A stretch of 64,000 nucleotides of DNA from JALORV01 sp963724365. Lineage in GTDB: Bacteria; Pseudomonadota; Gammaproteobacteria; Burkholderiales; Burkholderiaceae_F. The notes under the pieces are model-generated. The model saw only the letters and a program-made list of their open reading frames with translations. It was not told the origin of the DNA and made no database searches. The DNA lies in the NCBI GenBank assembly GCA_963724365.1, contig CAVRUR010000014.1:1-64000 (forward strand), given 5' to 3'. Shown piece after piece: positions 19,596 through 30,559 of the stretch. Position 1 is the first letter of the stretch. The number at the start of each line of letters is the position of its first letter. Both the position numbers and the translations under genes were made by a program.

Positions 19596-20119
19596 AGCGC
19601 CTCCCTGACCGACTTCAACTCTGCGCTCGTGCAGCCCGCAGACGTTGCCGGTAGAAGGAAAGTAAGCCAAGAAAGGTCGTGAGGGAAAAGCATTCGACAA
19701 GCGGCAGGCACTTTGCGCAGGATGGTCAGCCGGTGCGAGTCATTGTCGAAAACTCTTACAAACCCGAGCTGGCTGCCGACTTGTCGTCACTCCCCACCGC
19801 CCGTATCCATTACGCGCAGCCGAGTCTCGCGTCCCCGATCATGTGCCCCGCTCGAACAGCGCGCAGACGAGGTGACCGCCTGACCACTGGCCTCATTGCG
19901 GGAGCGACTGGGCCAAATTGCCGCGCACCAGAACAGCCTCCTTCGTGAAGGATTCGCGGCGCGCGGGAATTTCGTCGCGCTAGCAGGTTGCGGCCAGTAG
20001 CCGAGTCGCATCCAGCGGCGAGAATCGCTGAAAGCGGACGCATTTGGGGCTGACGAATAGTGATCATTCACCCGCGAACGCGTCGCGGGTCGAAGTGGTA
20101 GCGGGGAGCAAAAGGGCAC

Positions 20120-21423
20120 ATGGCTACTACCGATGCGACGACGGGGAACTCGCGCATCTTCATCAGCTACCGCCGCGAAGACAGCGACATCTGGGTCGGA
20201 CGACTCGCCGACGAGCTGCGCAAGCACTTTCCCGCCCAGCGAATCTTCGTGGACATCGCGAGCATCGATCCCGGTGCTGACTTCGTAACGGCGCTAGAGC
20301 GAGCACTCGCGAGCGCTGCGGCGGTGCTCGTCGTCATCGGTCCTCGATGGCTGTCCGCGACGGACCGGCAAGGCCGAAGCGCCGGACAGCCCGACCGATT
20401 TCGTGCGCCAAGAGGTCGCCGAGAGTCTGCGCCGTGCTGGCGTGCGCGTCTTCCCGCTGCTCGTAAACGGCGCCGCTATGCCGGCGGACGAGGACTTGCC
20501 GGAGCCCTTGAAGCCCTTGATTCGGCGGCAAGCATTCGAGTCTACGGTCCGTCACTGGGCCAATGACGTCGCTCAGTTTGTTGTCGCCCTGAAGGGAGTG
20601 CCGGGTCTTTCTGACAGCGGTGCTAGTGGAGGGGGCCGAAGCGACCGCTCAGTTGCGGGCGGAGCAAGAGGCGCAACGCGGCGAAGCGGAGCGCACGGCG
20701 AAGGAGGAGGCGCAGCTCGCGGCTGCGAAGGAGGCCAGGAGAAGTGTCGACGAGGAGACTCGGCGCAAGGCGGCGGATGCGCACGGCAGCGCCGAAGGAG
20801 AGGCCCAGCATAGGGCTGCCGAGGAGACTGTTCCGCGCGGCGCCGAGCCATCGCATGCGCAGCCGGTCCTCCGGAAAGTAGTCGGGATCGGCGGCATCAT
20901 CGGGGTCACCGCGCTCGCGGTGTTCTTCCTCGGACGAAGCCCGGATGCACCGGTCGCGTCTGTGACGCCACCGGCTTCCAGCTCGCCCATCTCGCCCATC
21001 TCGCCGTCGGCTTCAAAGCCCGTGCGCAATGAGATGTCGAAAGATCCCCTCGCCGATGCGATTCAGGCTGAGCTCTACATGAACAAGACTGCCGTCGCAG
21101 CACGCAAGTCGGCGAGCAATTTCCTTTCAGCCAACGCGCTGCACCGCGAGTTTCATAACTATCCAGTTGACGCGAGCAACCGCTACGTCGGAAAGACAGT
21201 GACGCTGGAAGGCCTGCGCGGAGACATGATCTTGACGTCCGACGGTGTGCAGGCGGCAGTGCACATCGTGGATGGAAGCCAATCAAATGCCCTCATTCTT
21301 GTGTTCTCTGATCGCAACCAGTTGAAGGATATCAATCAAGGAGAAAGATTTCGCTTCAAATGTACGGTAGGGAAGTATGAATACTCAATTGTTTGGATGG
21401 ACGATTGCTCAATCGTCCGCTGA
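20120..21423 (+). CDS. TIR-domain membrane protein with coiled coil and OB-fold-like C-terminus (frameshifted)
   Basis: About 433 residues once two +1 insertions (near 20370 and between 20600 and 20640) are bridged. Residues about 10-150 form a TIR domain: SRIFISYRREDSDIWVGRL, RIFVDIASIDPGADF, AAVLVVIGPRWL and FVRQEVAESLRRAGVRVFPL. A strongly charged Glu/Ala/Arg coiled coil follows. Next come one transmembrane helix (GIGGIIGVTALAVFFLG) and a Pro/Ser-rich linker. The C-terminal domain (ADAIQAELYMNKTAVAAR, NRYVGKTVTLEGLRGD, CTVGKYEYSIVWMDDC) resembles the tRNA_anti-like OB fold. Bacterial TIR domains can be NAD-cleaving or scaffolding. The membrane/OB architecture suggests a sensor, but its role is unknown. 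No defence partner gene adjoins. Confidence 0.75.
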
Positions 21424-21692
21424 CTGACTCGGCGAGCTTGAGCGGCCTACCATTCGGCACGGTGGCGCGTCGGGCATTTTTCGCTGCAGGATCGGCCGGT
21501 CGCCGACAATCGAACAGAAGAGGGTCGGGCAAAGAACCGCCGCGTGGAGGTCGTGAAGCGCTAGCACACAGTGCTCCGCCCGAGTTCGTACGCTGGTCTC
21601 AACCCGGCCACGAGCGGTCGAAGCGACCACTCCCCCAGTTCTCCTGATAGCGGACACAATTCGGCTCTCAGATCCGGGGGCTGAGTGGTCGC

Positions 21693-22576
21693 ATGTCAGT
21701 GCAAGTCGACGATGCGCTTGTACGTTGTTTGGTCGCCGGACAGTTCCCGCGCAATGGTCTGACCTGCCGATCCGTCCGGTCACACCTTCCGGGTGGGACA
21801 ACCGCACCTTCCGCTTGGGCGACACCATGCTCGTTCGCCTGCCAAGCGGCGACCACTACGCAGGGCAAGTCGCCACCGAGCAGCGCTGGCTACCGTACCT
21901 CGCATCCTCATTGCCGCTCAGTATTCCGACGCCTTTGGCGCTCGGCGTGCCTGCCAGCGGATATCCGTGGAGCTGGTCCGTCTATCGCTGGCTGGATGGA
22001 GAGCCCGCTTCAACCGGGACCGTCGCCGACCTCGCCGAGCTCGCATCATCCCTGGGTCGTTTCCTATCCGCGTTGCAGAGCATTGACACAGCCGGCGGCC
22101 CGGTGCCAGGGCCGCGCAACTTTCATCGCGGTGGTGTGCTCGGCATCTATGACGCGTATTCGCGGCAGGCTATCGCGGCGCTGAAGGGGAAGATTGATGG
22201 CGGTGCTGCTACCGCCGTGTGGGAGAAGGCGCTTGCAAGCAAGTGGCAGCGATTGCCGGTGTGGGTTCACGGTGATATCAGCGCCAGCAACCTCCTGGTC
22301 AAGGCGGGCCGCATAAGTGCGGTCATCGACTTTGGACAGCTGGGCATTGGGGACCCGGCGCGCGACCTGGCGATCGCGTGGACATTCTTCGAAGGGGCCA
22401 GCAGAAAGGCATTCCGCGACGCTCTGCGACTGGATGTCGAAACCTGGGCGCGGGGCCGTGGGTGGGCTTTGTGGAAGGCCTTGATTGTTACTGCCGGCCT
22501 CGTAGACACTACTCCGGTCGAGGCGGCGAGGTCGCGGCGGAACCTCGATGAGGTGCTATCAGACGTTCACACTTGA
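21693..22576 (+). CDS. aminoglycoside phosphotransferase-family kinase (frameshifted)
   Basis: A small-molecule kinase of about 293 residues with the APH fold. The catalytic loop VHGDISASNLLV lies near residue 195 and the metal-binding VIDFGQLGIGDPARDLAIAW near 215. The N-lobe has WDNRTFRLGDTMLVRLP. The frame changes near 21750 between LVAGQFP and QWSDLPIRPV. Here the correction needs two extra bases removed (CG) or one added, unlike most other breaks in this window. This family is broad and most chromosomal members have unknown substrates, so antibiotic resistance should not be assumed. It is a solitary gene in the accessory stretch. Confidence 0.8.
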
Positions 22577-22654
22577 GGCAAGGCGGCCAATTGCGGACTC
22601 GCTAGACCGCGACGAGATCGCCTCAAAGCAGAAGTTGCTGCTCGAAACGACTGT

Positions 22655-23561
22655 ATGACAACACCGCCGACAACAACGCTGCCTCGCTTCACTCTCGTTT
22701 ACAAAGTCGTCGACGACTACGAGATCAAAGCCGACGTTTTCGGCGCAACTCCGGGTGTTCACAAGCCGGGCGTCGTTTGGATTCACGGTGGGGGCTTAAT
22801 CTTTGGCTCGCGCACGACGCCGCGACCTGCTTTTCTGGCTGCGCTACTGAACGCGGGTATCACCGTCATCTCAATCGACCACCGGCTGGCACCTGAAACC
22901 AAGCTGACTGACATCGTGGACGACGTGCATGACGCGTGGCGTTGGGTCGCTAACCAGGGGCCCGCGTTATTTGGTGTTGATCCGGAACGCTTGGCCGTAG
23001 CGGGAGGGTCATCCGGGGCTTACCTGACTCTCATGAGCGGACATGTTGTGGAGCCTCGCCCGCGCGCGCTCGCTGCGTTCTGGGGATTTGGTGATATCAC
23101 CACGCCGTGGGAGACCGAGCCAAGTGATCACTACCTGACGACCATGCCGTTGATATCGCGCGAGCAGGCCATGGAGAAGCTCGGCGTAGCGCTTAGCGGA
23201 CGATCCGGGGCCCGAGTTCGATCGCGGCTACTTCTATGTGTACTGCCGCCAACAGGGGCGGTGGCCGATCGAGGTGACAGGGCACGATCCAGATCAAGAG
23301 CCGCGTTGGTTCGACGCATATTGTCCGATCCGCAACGTCAAGCGAGGCTATCCGCCCAGCATTCTCATTCATGGCACGGCCGACACCGACGTGCCGTGTC
23401 AGGAGTCACAGAACATGGCCGCGCGACTTCGCGAGGCTCACATCGAATGTGAAGTTCTAACGCTGGATGGCATTGGACACGGACTTTCGGGCGCATCGCC
23501 AGAGCTTGTCACGTCAGTTGAAGAGCGTGCAGCCGCCTTTCTAACGTCGCGTCTCGCATAG
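22655..23561 (+). CDS. alpha/beta hydrolase, fold-3 type (frameshifted)
   Basis: An esterase-like hydrolase of about 300 residues. It carries the oxyanion motif HGGG (VVWIHGGGLIFGSR), YRLAPE-like IDHRLAPETK and the nucleophile elbow GGSSGAYLT. After one frameshift near 23205 (extra base before GATCCGG) it continues with YPPSILIHGTADTDVPC (acid) and DGIGHGLSG (His). All three catalytic residues are present. Start at 22655 has no clear ribosome site. Such enzymes cleave short carboxylic esters; nothing in the neighbourhood narrows the substrate. Confidence 0.8.
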
Positions 23562-23698
23562 CGAATTGTGGAGCGAGTCGGTGATCAAGTTCGGCCAGGA
23601 GCCGACGTCCAGCGGGGTCTAGAACTTGACCGGTTAGCGGCCATTGCGACAATGCGGTTTAGCCGACGCGCCGGCGTTGCCTTTGCGGGAGGCCTTCG

Positions 23699-24094
23699 AT
23701 GACCGCTTCATGTGCCTGCGGACAAGCACTGATCACAGTGAACGCGCCTCCCTCGGCGCTGGGGGTATGTCACTGCAGCAACTGCAAGCGGCGAACGGGC
23801 AGCGCGTTCGGCATCTCCGCCTACTTTGATCGAAGTGCCGTGGTTCGCCAGGAGGGGAGAACGAGCGTCTACTCGTTTCATCACGCGGCGCAGAACCACG
23901 ACCAGCAGCGGCACTTTTGCTCCAAATGTGGAACGACGCTCTTCTGGTACGTCTCGACTCTGCCAGACAAGATCGGCATTGCCGGCGGTTGCTTCGCTGA
24001 GCAGGGGCTGGGAGAGCCCACTTACTCTGTGAGCGACGGCAAGCGCGAGCCATGGATCGCGCTTCCTTCTGAGTGGCAGGTTTGCCCCGGATAA
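23699..24094 (+). CDS. GFA / CENP-V domain zinc protein
   Basis: A 131-residue intact protein of the GFA family. Zinc-ligand cysteines occur in CACGQ, CHCSNCKRRTGSAFG and FCSKCGTTLFWYV, the full family pattern. The name comes from glutathione-dependent formaldehyde-activating enzyme, but most members are of unknown activity. GGGAGG lies just ahead of the ATG. It is a single gene with about 140 bases of spacer to the hydrolase. Confidence 0.85.
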   Translation: MTASCACGQALITVNAPPSALGVCHCSNCKRRTGSAFGISAYFDRSAVVRQEGRTSVYSFHHAAQNHDQQRHFCSKCGTTLFWYVSTLPDKIGIAGGCFAEQGLGEPTYSVSDGKREPWIALPSEWQVCPG

Positions 24095-24202
24095 GAAAGT
24101 CCTCTGGTGACGGCGCTGCCGGACCCGGCCAGAACCGGCCTATCGGGGCGCGCAGGCCACGTACGCCTGAAAGCCCGCGGATCTCGCTCGCCCAATACTG
24201 AG

Positions 24203-24520
24203 ATATTTTCGCGCTCCAAGGGCGAATTCCGCACAAGAGATTCGGTCGCTGTCGCGAGGGACTTATTCGCCAGACGATATCCGTCGGCCGCTATCTCCTT
24301 TCTTGCCGGATCGGTGATCCCGGGGTGAACATACCGCCACCTCTGATCTCGACATAGTCGTCGTGTTTGACGAGCTGCCGAACGCGTACCGAAAGTGTCT
24401 GGTGTGGGACGAATGGCCTGTCGAAGTGTTTGTCCATGACGTAGGGACACCGCGTTACTTCTCCGAGGAAGTCTGCTGGCGCGGCGGCGTGCCATCGCTG
24501 CCAGCAAAGCGCGTGAAGTC
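24203..24520 (+). pseudogene. truncated nucleotidyltransferase-domain fragment
   Basis: Reading across one extra G near 24325 gives VAVARDLFARRYPSAAISF, LAGSVIPGEHTATSDLDIVV and VFDELPNAYRKCLVWDEWPV. This is the GS...(D)LD signature of MNT-type nucleotidyltransferases, followed by EVFVHDVGTPRYFSEEV. The similarity stops near 24515, where the sequence runs into the end of the minus-strand regulator gene, so the 3' half is missing. No good start is visible. I read it as a gene cut by a recombination junction. Confidence 0.6.
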
Positions 24521-26151
24521 TAGTGGGAGGTATTGGGCCTCTTGGAGCGCCGCGAGCGTGTACTTCAGCCCCAGCGAAAGCATCCCTCGTGCCGGCCAGT
24601 AATGCATCATGGCAGCGGCGAGCCGCAGGCCCATGTGTGCCGACCCGGAGTTGTGTTGCTGAGCGCACCACTCCATGGCCTGAAGAAAGTTCTCGCGTTC
24701 AGTGTCGATCCTCTCGAGTAACGACGCGCCAAGATTCCGCCAGTCACCGCCCCCCGCCTGGGTCTCGATCATGGCGGCATAGTGCTTTGCGTGTCGCTCA
24801 TTCACTTCCGCGGCCTGGCCTTTCTCGTTCAGCTTCTCAAGCCCGAACTGTCGAACCGTTTCCAGCAGGCAATAGCGCGCGGTAGTGCTTTGATGCTGCA
24901 CGATCAATAGCGAGTGATCGGCGAGTCGACCGAGTCCTTCTGCCAGGTCAACGCTCGAGTCGGCATCGCAGAGCGCTCGGACCGAATCCAGATCACATCC
25001 GCCACGGCAAACCGAAAGGGTCAGAAGCAATTCCTGTTCGTGTGGGCCGAGGCGGTCGTAGCTCCACTGGATGACGGCCTGCAAGGTCGGCTCTCTTAGG
25101 CCGGCGCGACGGTGTCCGAAGTGCAGGCGGAGGCGCTCCGATAGCAATTCGAGCAACTGGACGGGTTCCATCACCCGCAGCTGCGCTGCCGCCAGTTCCA
25201 CGGCCAGAGGAATGCCGTCAACACACCGGCATATCGCCGCTAGTGCCGATGCATTGTTGTCGCCAAACATGAAGTCCGGCGCCAGGAGCTGGGCACGGTC
25301 GACCAACAACCGTACCGACTCCGACTCCGCGATCACCGACGCCTGAGCACCTAAAGGCGGAAGTGTCAGTGGCGGAACGTGCACCACAGACTCGCCGTCC
25401 AGCCCGAGCGCTTCGCGGCTGGTCACCAACAGGCTGAGCCAAGGCGCAGTGGCCAGAAGCTTCTGCACGAGCCCGATCACCGCCTCAAGGATGTGCTCTG
25501 CGCTGTCAAGCACCGCTAACAACTGGCGACGGCTTATGAAATCCTGCAGTGCTTCGATCGGCGGCCGCGGCCCTTGCGTCTTGCATCCCACGCTCCGCGC
25601 GAGGGCCTGCACCACTTGGTCCGCGTCCGTGAGCGATGCAAGGTTGACCCACCATACGCCGTGTCGCCAATGGCCAAGGGCGTTTTGTGCCAGCTTGAGC
25701 GCCAGTCGGGTTTTTCCAGTCCCGCCGATGCCGATCAGGGTCACCAGCCTGCCACGAGCCAATCGGACTTGTGCCTCGGCTACTGTGGACTCGCGCCCTA
25801 CAAAGGCTGTTCGCTCTGCCGGGAGGTTGTCCAGCCGCAGAGGATCTCCCGCGGACTCCACCGGGATCGCAAGCCGATAGCCAAGCCCGGGGACGGTTGC
25901 GATGGCGCCGGTTCCGAGAGCCTTGCGCAGGGCCGCTACTTGGACATGCACATTGGCTTCTTCGACGATCAACCCGGGCCAAGCTCCGGCTAGGAGGGCT
26001 TCCTTCGTTACGAGATCGCCGGCCGCTGCCACGAGCGCAAGCAGCACGTCAAATGCTCGGGCGCCCACCGGAATGGTCTCGCCTTTGCCGCGCAGACAGC
26101 GCGCGACGGGGTCGAGCTTCGAAGTCCCCCGACGCGGAACCGTTCAGACAT
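24455..26151 (-). CDS. winged-helix / P-loop ATPase transcriptional regulator (frameshifted, probably 3'-truncated)
   Basis: About 565 residues. The OmpR-type winged helix is read from MSERFRVGDFE through RAFDVLLALVAAAGDLVTKE and PGLIVEEANVHVQVAALRKAL. It needs two +1 insertions near the start bridged (runs at 26128-26134 and 26120). An ATPase module follows: Walker A IGIGGTGKTRLALKLA, then LLAVLDSAEHILEAV, LLVTSREALGLDGE and GIPLAVELAAAQLRVME, the STAND/AAA type seen in large regulators. Full-length relatives carry a long TPR region. Here the reading frame stops after SLGLKYTLAALQEAQ, in sequence that overlaps a nucleotidyltransferase remnant, so the end is probably a junction. It is divergent from the 54-residue gene at 26312. 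Confidence 0.75.
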
Positions 26152-26311
26152 CGCGGTTGGAACAACGACTTAGGGCAAATCTCGTCGCAAGGCGGGACGC
26201 GCTTTAGAACATTTTAGGGCGCCTAAAGACTAGCCAGACGGTCGCGTTGCATAGTGCCTCTCATCAGCAACGCAGTACGTCAATTCCTCAACCAATCAAT
26301 GGGAGCCACAA

Positions 26312-26476
26312 ATGAACCGCGAATTTCATCCAAGCTCAAAGCTGGCCCGCTCGACTCTCGGCTTCGCGGCCATTGTATGCTCCGTGCTGGTCGTCAGCGG
26401 GATCGCGGCGCTGGCTGATTACTACGGCAGCAGTACCCTATTGGCAATTGTGACGTCGCAAACTCACCGTGCCTAG
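26312..26476 (+). CDS. 54-residue single-helix membrane or exported peptide
   Basis: A short gene starting MNREFHPSSKLARSTLGF after GGGAG. It contains one hydrophobic helix (LGFAAIVCSVLVVSGIAAL) and ends in a short polar tail (YYGSSTLLAIVTSQTHRA). I know no function. It is divergent from the winged-helix/ATPase regulator, starting about 160 bases from that gene's start, and may be its target. Short length limits confidence. Confidence 0.55.
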   Translation: MNREFHPSSKLARSTLGFAAIVCSVLVVSGIAALADYYGSSTLLAIVTSQTHRA

Positions 26477-26773
26477 TTTGACCGGGATGGATAGGTCCGA
26501 GCGTTCCGATAGATATCGCAGCGGGCGGCCGCGGGCTCGGAACGGTGAGCGACTATCCGCTCTCGGGCGCGTCCGGCGAGTCCGCTTCGGTGCGGTAGGG
26601 TCGGGAGTTGTCGCGGAGCGTCTCCGTCGCTGAGTGCGCCGCGTGGTGCAGGCGCTCAGGAGCTAGTCGCCGATCGCTCGGTCAGGTCCGCTTCGGGTCG
26701 CGAACACCGAATGCAGGATCGGCCGCGAGCTGACGCCCGCGGGTGTGCTCAACCGACCCGAAGGCTGATTGAC

Positions 26774-27193
26774 TCACGAACCCTGCGGGTCGCCGTCGGG
26801 TGACGCGATGACCACGGTATAGCCGTCGGGGTCGCGAATCCACAGTTCTCGGTGATCGGCGTTCGGATTTCGGTGCACGTCAAGCACGATGGGTGCGCCA
26901 AGCTCGCGCGCGCGCGCAACTGCGGCGTCGAAATCGTCCACTTCGAACCAAAGCAGGACGCCGTTTCCAACCTCGACGGAGGGATCGCCCATGGGACCGT
27001 GGTGGTGGTCGACGTTCCAAGCATGCAGCTGAAGTATCAGGCCGTCTGGGCCCCACTTGGTGTAGTGAAGTTTTGGATCCCACAGACGTTCATACTCAGA
27101 CCCGCCGTGACCTCCGACGCATCCGAGGAGGCGCTGGTACCAGCGGCTCGAGGCTTGAACGTCGCGGCAGTTGATGAGCGGTTGAGCGCGCAT
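26774..27193 (-). CDS. VOC-family (glyoxalase-like) protein
   Basis: A 139-residue intact protein of the vicinal-oxygen-chelate superfamily: PLINCRDVQASSRWYQRLLG, LWDPKLHYTKWGPDGLILQL, VLLWFEVDDFDAAVARAREL and ELWIRDPDGYTVVIASPDG. The paired beta-alpha-beta modules and the closing RDPDGY motif are typical. Metal ligands are plausible (His in LQLHAWN, Glu in HRELWIRDPDG). Members include dioxygenases, lyases and resistance proteins, so the substrate is open. It is a solitary gene. Confidence 0.85.
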   Translation of the reverse strand: MRAQPLINCRDVQASSRWYQRLLGCVGGHGGSEYERLWDPKLHYTKWGPDGLILQLHAWNVDHHHGPMGDPSVEVGNGVLLWFEVDDFDAAVARARELGAPIVLDVHRNPNADHRELWIRDPDGYTVVIASPDGDPQGS

Positions 27194-27343
27194 ACGCGAA
27201 GTTTATCCGCGTCTCCCCGGGCGCCAGGCGTGCCTCACCTTGCGTCGGCACCGTTGCGGAACGGTCGCATCGCGGCCAAAAGCTGACGCCTGCCAAGGGC
27301 AACGAAGCGCTCAAAAGCGGACACCATTCAAACCAGACGCGTA

Positions 27344-27799
27344 CTAGAAATTCGATTGGGCTCGCTTGCACTCCGAGACACCCTTGCGACCTGTCTGGCC
27401 ATCGACTTCCTGCAATTGGGAACGCGCCATCCACATGCCCATTTTTACCTCCTGCCATACAAAGTAGGCTCTGCCCGCCTCAGTATTTAGCTTGATGGCG
27501 GAGGTGTTTTCCGAGATCGAAGTTACTTCGTGAGCACCCGGATCGACCTCAAAAAGGAAGTAAGTCTGCATGGCCGATTGACCGGCGACTTTGCCGTCCA
27601 AGGCCACTGTAATCGGAATTGCTCCTCCAAGCGACTCATTCCGATACACATAGATGCTCGACTTATCCTTCTGAACTACAAAGACCTTGGCCTTCGCGTC
27701 CTCGTCCATTGAGCTCATCGGAACCGAAGCGCAACCGCTCACTAATGATGCGAGCGTTAGGACGATGGCGACAGAGAACAACCGGCTGCGCGCACTCAT
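27344..27799 (-). CDS. DUF2846-domain lipoprotein
   Basis: A 151-residue intact lipoprotein with lipobox VSGC near residue 23 and a strong AAGGAGGAA site before the ATG. The DUF2846 domain reads AKVFVVQKDKSSIYVYRNE, IPITVALDGKVAGQSAMQTY and FLFEVDPGAHEV, ending with RAYFVWQEVKMG. The fold is a small beta-sandwich at the cell envelope and its function is not known. Codon use appears less GC-biased than in the surrounding operons. Confidence 0.8.
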   Translation of the reverse strand: MSARSRLFSVAIVLTLASLVSGCASVPMSSMDEDAKAKVFVVQKDKSSIYVYRNESLGGAIPITVALDGKVAGQSAMQTYFLFEVDPGAHEVTSISENTSAIKLNTEAGRAYFVWQEVKMGMWMARSQLQEVDGQTGRKGVSECKRAQSNF

Positions 27800-28020
27800 T
27801 TGCTTCCTCCTTAGCGGAAATGTCTACTTCATTAGAGGCGCGCGGTGCACGTCGCCGTTGACCTGCAGCATTGGAGGGGGCTGCCGGCGGCGGGCCAGAC
27901 TCGGGTAGACCAGAACTGGACTCCAACCCCCGCCTTTCAATCGAGCCAGAAGCGGATTAGGCTTCCCACTCCTTAAGCGGCTCCGCGGTGGTGTGGACGA
28001 AGACGACGACGCCTGTGGTG

Positions 28021-30559
28021 ATGACCGAGACGTGCCGTTTCGGCCGCTTCGAAGTCAGGTCCGCCGAGCGCCAACTGCTGGTCGACGGCGAGCCCGCACG
28101 CTGCGTGCGCGCGCCTTCGACCTACTGCTGGCGCTGGTCGAACGTCGCGACCGTGTAGTTCCAAGAACGAGTTGCTCGACAACGTCTGGCGTGGCGTGGT
28201 TGTCGAGGAGAACAACCTGCAGGTCCAGGTCTCCACGCTGCGACGCTGCTTGGGGCGCCAGCGATCGCCACGATCCCGGGACGCGGCTATCGCTTCATGC
28301 TGCCCGTCGAAGGCGCTGCGGTGGCCGTTAAACGCTGACGCTCCCGTCCCGACCCCAACGAAAGCGGCTTCGATGCGCCAGCAGCGCTTCTGACCAACCT
28401 GCCGGCCGAGCTGCCGCCACTTTATGGGCGCGACGCCGATCTGCAGACATTGCGTTTGCTGGTCGAGCGCACAGGCTGGTCAGCGTCGTAGGCGCTGGCG
28501 GTATCGGCAAGACCTCGTTGGCGCAGGCGCTCGCCTATCGACTGCGCGGGTCATTCGATGACGGCGTCTGGGTTGTCGAGCTCGCGTCGGTGGCCGACTC
28601 GTCGCTGGTTGCGACCGCCGTGGCCGGAGCCTTGCGCATCACGCTCGGCGCCGACGCGCAAATCGAGAGTCTGGTCAAGGCGTTGGGCACGTGCCACATG
28701 TTGATCGTGCTCGACAATTGCGAGCATCTGGTGCTCGCCGTTGCTGAACTGGTCGTGCGGTGCACCGTGACGCCCCGAACGTGCGGCTGCTCGCCACCAG
28801 CCAGGAGCCATTGAGGGTCGCACGGGAATATGTCTATCGTCTGGGCGCGTTGGCTCTGCCGAACAGTGCGGGAATCGACAGTGCCAGGAAGTCGGGGGCG
28901 GTCGCCCTTTTCGAAGCACGCGTACAAGAGGCTCAGCCGCGCTTTGCGCTGACTGAGCACAACGTCGCGGCGGTAGTCGACATCTGCCTGCACCTGGACG
29001 GCATTGCACTGGCGATAGAGCTGGCCGCGGCACGCGTACCGCTTCTCGGAGTCGACGGCTGCGCACGCGGCTGGACGAGCGTTTCCGCGTCTTGACCGGC
29101 GGCGCGCGCATGGGACTGCGGCGCCACCAGACACTGCGCGCCGCACTGGATGGAGTCATGGCCTGCTGACTCGCGCAGGAGCAGACCGGTCTGTTCCGGC
29201 GGCTCGGGGCGTGTTCGCGGCAGCTTCGGCCTGGACAGCGCGCAGCGCGTTGCATCCGACTACAGCGTCGACCAATGGGCGGTGCTTGATAGGCTGGGCG
29301 CGCTCGTTGACAAGTCGCTGGTCGTGGCCGAGACGGATGATAGAACCACGCTATCGCCTTCTGGAGTCCAGCCGCGCATTTGCACTGGAGAAACTGCATC
29401 AGGCCGGCGAGACCGACACGACTCGCCAAAACCACGCTGAAGCAGTGCTGGAGGTCTTCGAACGCGCGCTCCAAGATGAGTATGTCCTGTCCACCCAGGC
29501 ACGACTGGAACGCTACCTGCCGGACCTGGATAACGCGCGGGCTGCGCTGGAATGGGCGAATCGCGCGAGTGGAGACGCGCGGTTGCTGATCGCCTTGGCG
29601 GGAGCTGTCGCCTGGATCTGGGTCAGCGCGGGCTTGCGGCCAGAGGGGTTGCGTAGAACCCGATCGGCAATAGTCAGGATCGAGCCTAAAACGGCGCCGC
29701 ACTTGGAGGCCCGACTCCTGGGATCATGGTCGCACCTGGCTTATCCGGAAACCGGACCCCAAGTTCTGGCGGCAGATGCGCGCGCGGCCGAACTCTATCG
29801 AACGATTGGGGATCGACGGGCGCTATTCGCCGCCCTGTGCCAACAAAGCTGTATTCAGTCATATTGCTGTCAATTCGAGGCGGCTGCTCGCGCTACAGGA
29901 AGCCGAGCAGATCGTTGAAACGAGTTGGCCACCGGCAATGCGCGCCCTGTTTCTGGATGCCCGCATGTGGTTTCTTCAAAGACGAGGTTCCTACGAAGAG
30001 GAGATCGGCGTCGGCGAGGAGCTTCTTCAACTGGCGATCGCCTTGGACGACAAGAGAATGGTCCTGGAAACTTTGCTGTCTCTGGAGCAGGTCTCAGCTG
30101 CGCAAGGTCGATGCTCGGGTAGATTCTGTAGAGCGCGGTCGTGACCTAGTGAAACGCATTCGATCTGACCGTTCCCTTCGAGGTGGGATAGAGAGCCGAG
30201 CGCTCAGCAACCTCAGTGCGGCATTGACGGAATTTGGTGAAATTGAGGAGGCGCTCGAAGTGGCGCGTTGCGCGTACCCCTTGGTCGAACAGACCGGTCG
30301 CATTCTGGACCTACGCGATCCGTACGCACTCCTCGCGTTCAAGCGCGGACGTGTCCGCGATGCAGCTCGCATATTAGGGCGTGCTGACATGCGCTATGCG
30401 ACGAGCAACTACCAGAGGTTAGTCGTCGAACAAAATCACCGTGACAAGCTAGTGCAGAGCCTGCGAGATGCCCTGTCGCCCGAAGACGTCTCGCGACTGA
30501 TGAAAGAGGGTGAATCACTGAGCGACGAGGAAGGCGCGCGCCTTGCGCTGCGGGAATAG
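28021..30559 (+). CDS. winged-helix / ATPase / TPR transcriptional regulator (multiply frameshifted)
   Basis: A large regulator of roughly 840 residues, paralogous in design to the gene at 24455-26151. The N-terminal winged helix has CRFGRFEVRSAERQLLVDGE, then AFDLLLALVERRDRVV and VWRGVVVEENNLQVQVSTLR. The ATPase has Walker A VVGAGGIGKTSLAQALAYRL, CHMLIVLDNCEHLVLAVAEL, VRLLATSQEPLRVAREYVY and DGIALAIELAAARVPLLG. The helical second half has RYRLLESSRAFALEKLHQAG, LPDLDNARAALEWANRAS and an end like other family members (LVQSLRDALSPEDVSRLMKE). At least seven frame changes interrupt it. Its signal and targets are unknown. Confidence 0.75.

Larger units (their letters stand above)
18322..20119. other. 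1.8 kb low-coding region with decayed fragments
   Basis: No intact recognisable gene fills this region. It contains one protein-like fragment (18641-18950) and one small minus-strand frame (19374-19595), listed separately. The rest has only short overlapping frames. Base composition looks less GC-rich than the flanking operons, as expected of acquired or decaying DNA. Confidence 0.5.

Noticed and set aside
20120..21423. Thoeris- or CBASS-type defence system
   Set aside because: No ThsA-like, cyclase or effector gene adjoins the TIR gene. Only the TIR domain itself points that way.
21693..22576. Antibiotic-resistance aminoglycoside kinase
   Set aside because: The fold is right, but the family is broad and nothing in the sequence or context links it to a known resistance enzyme.
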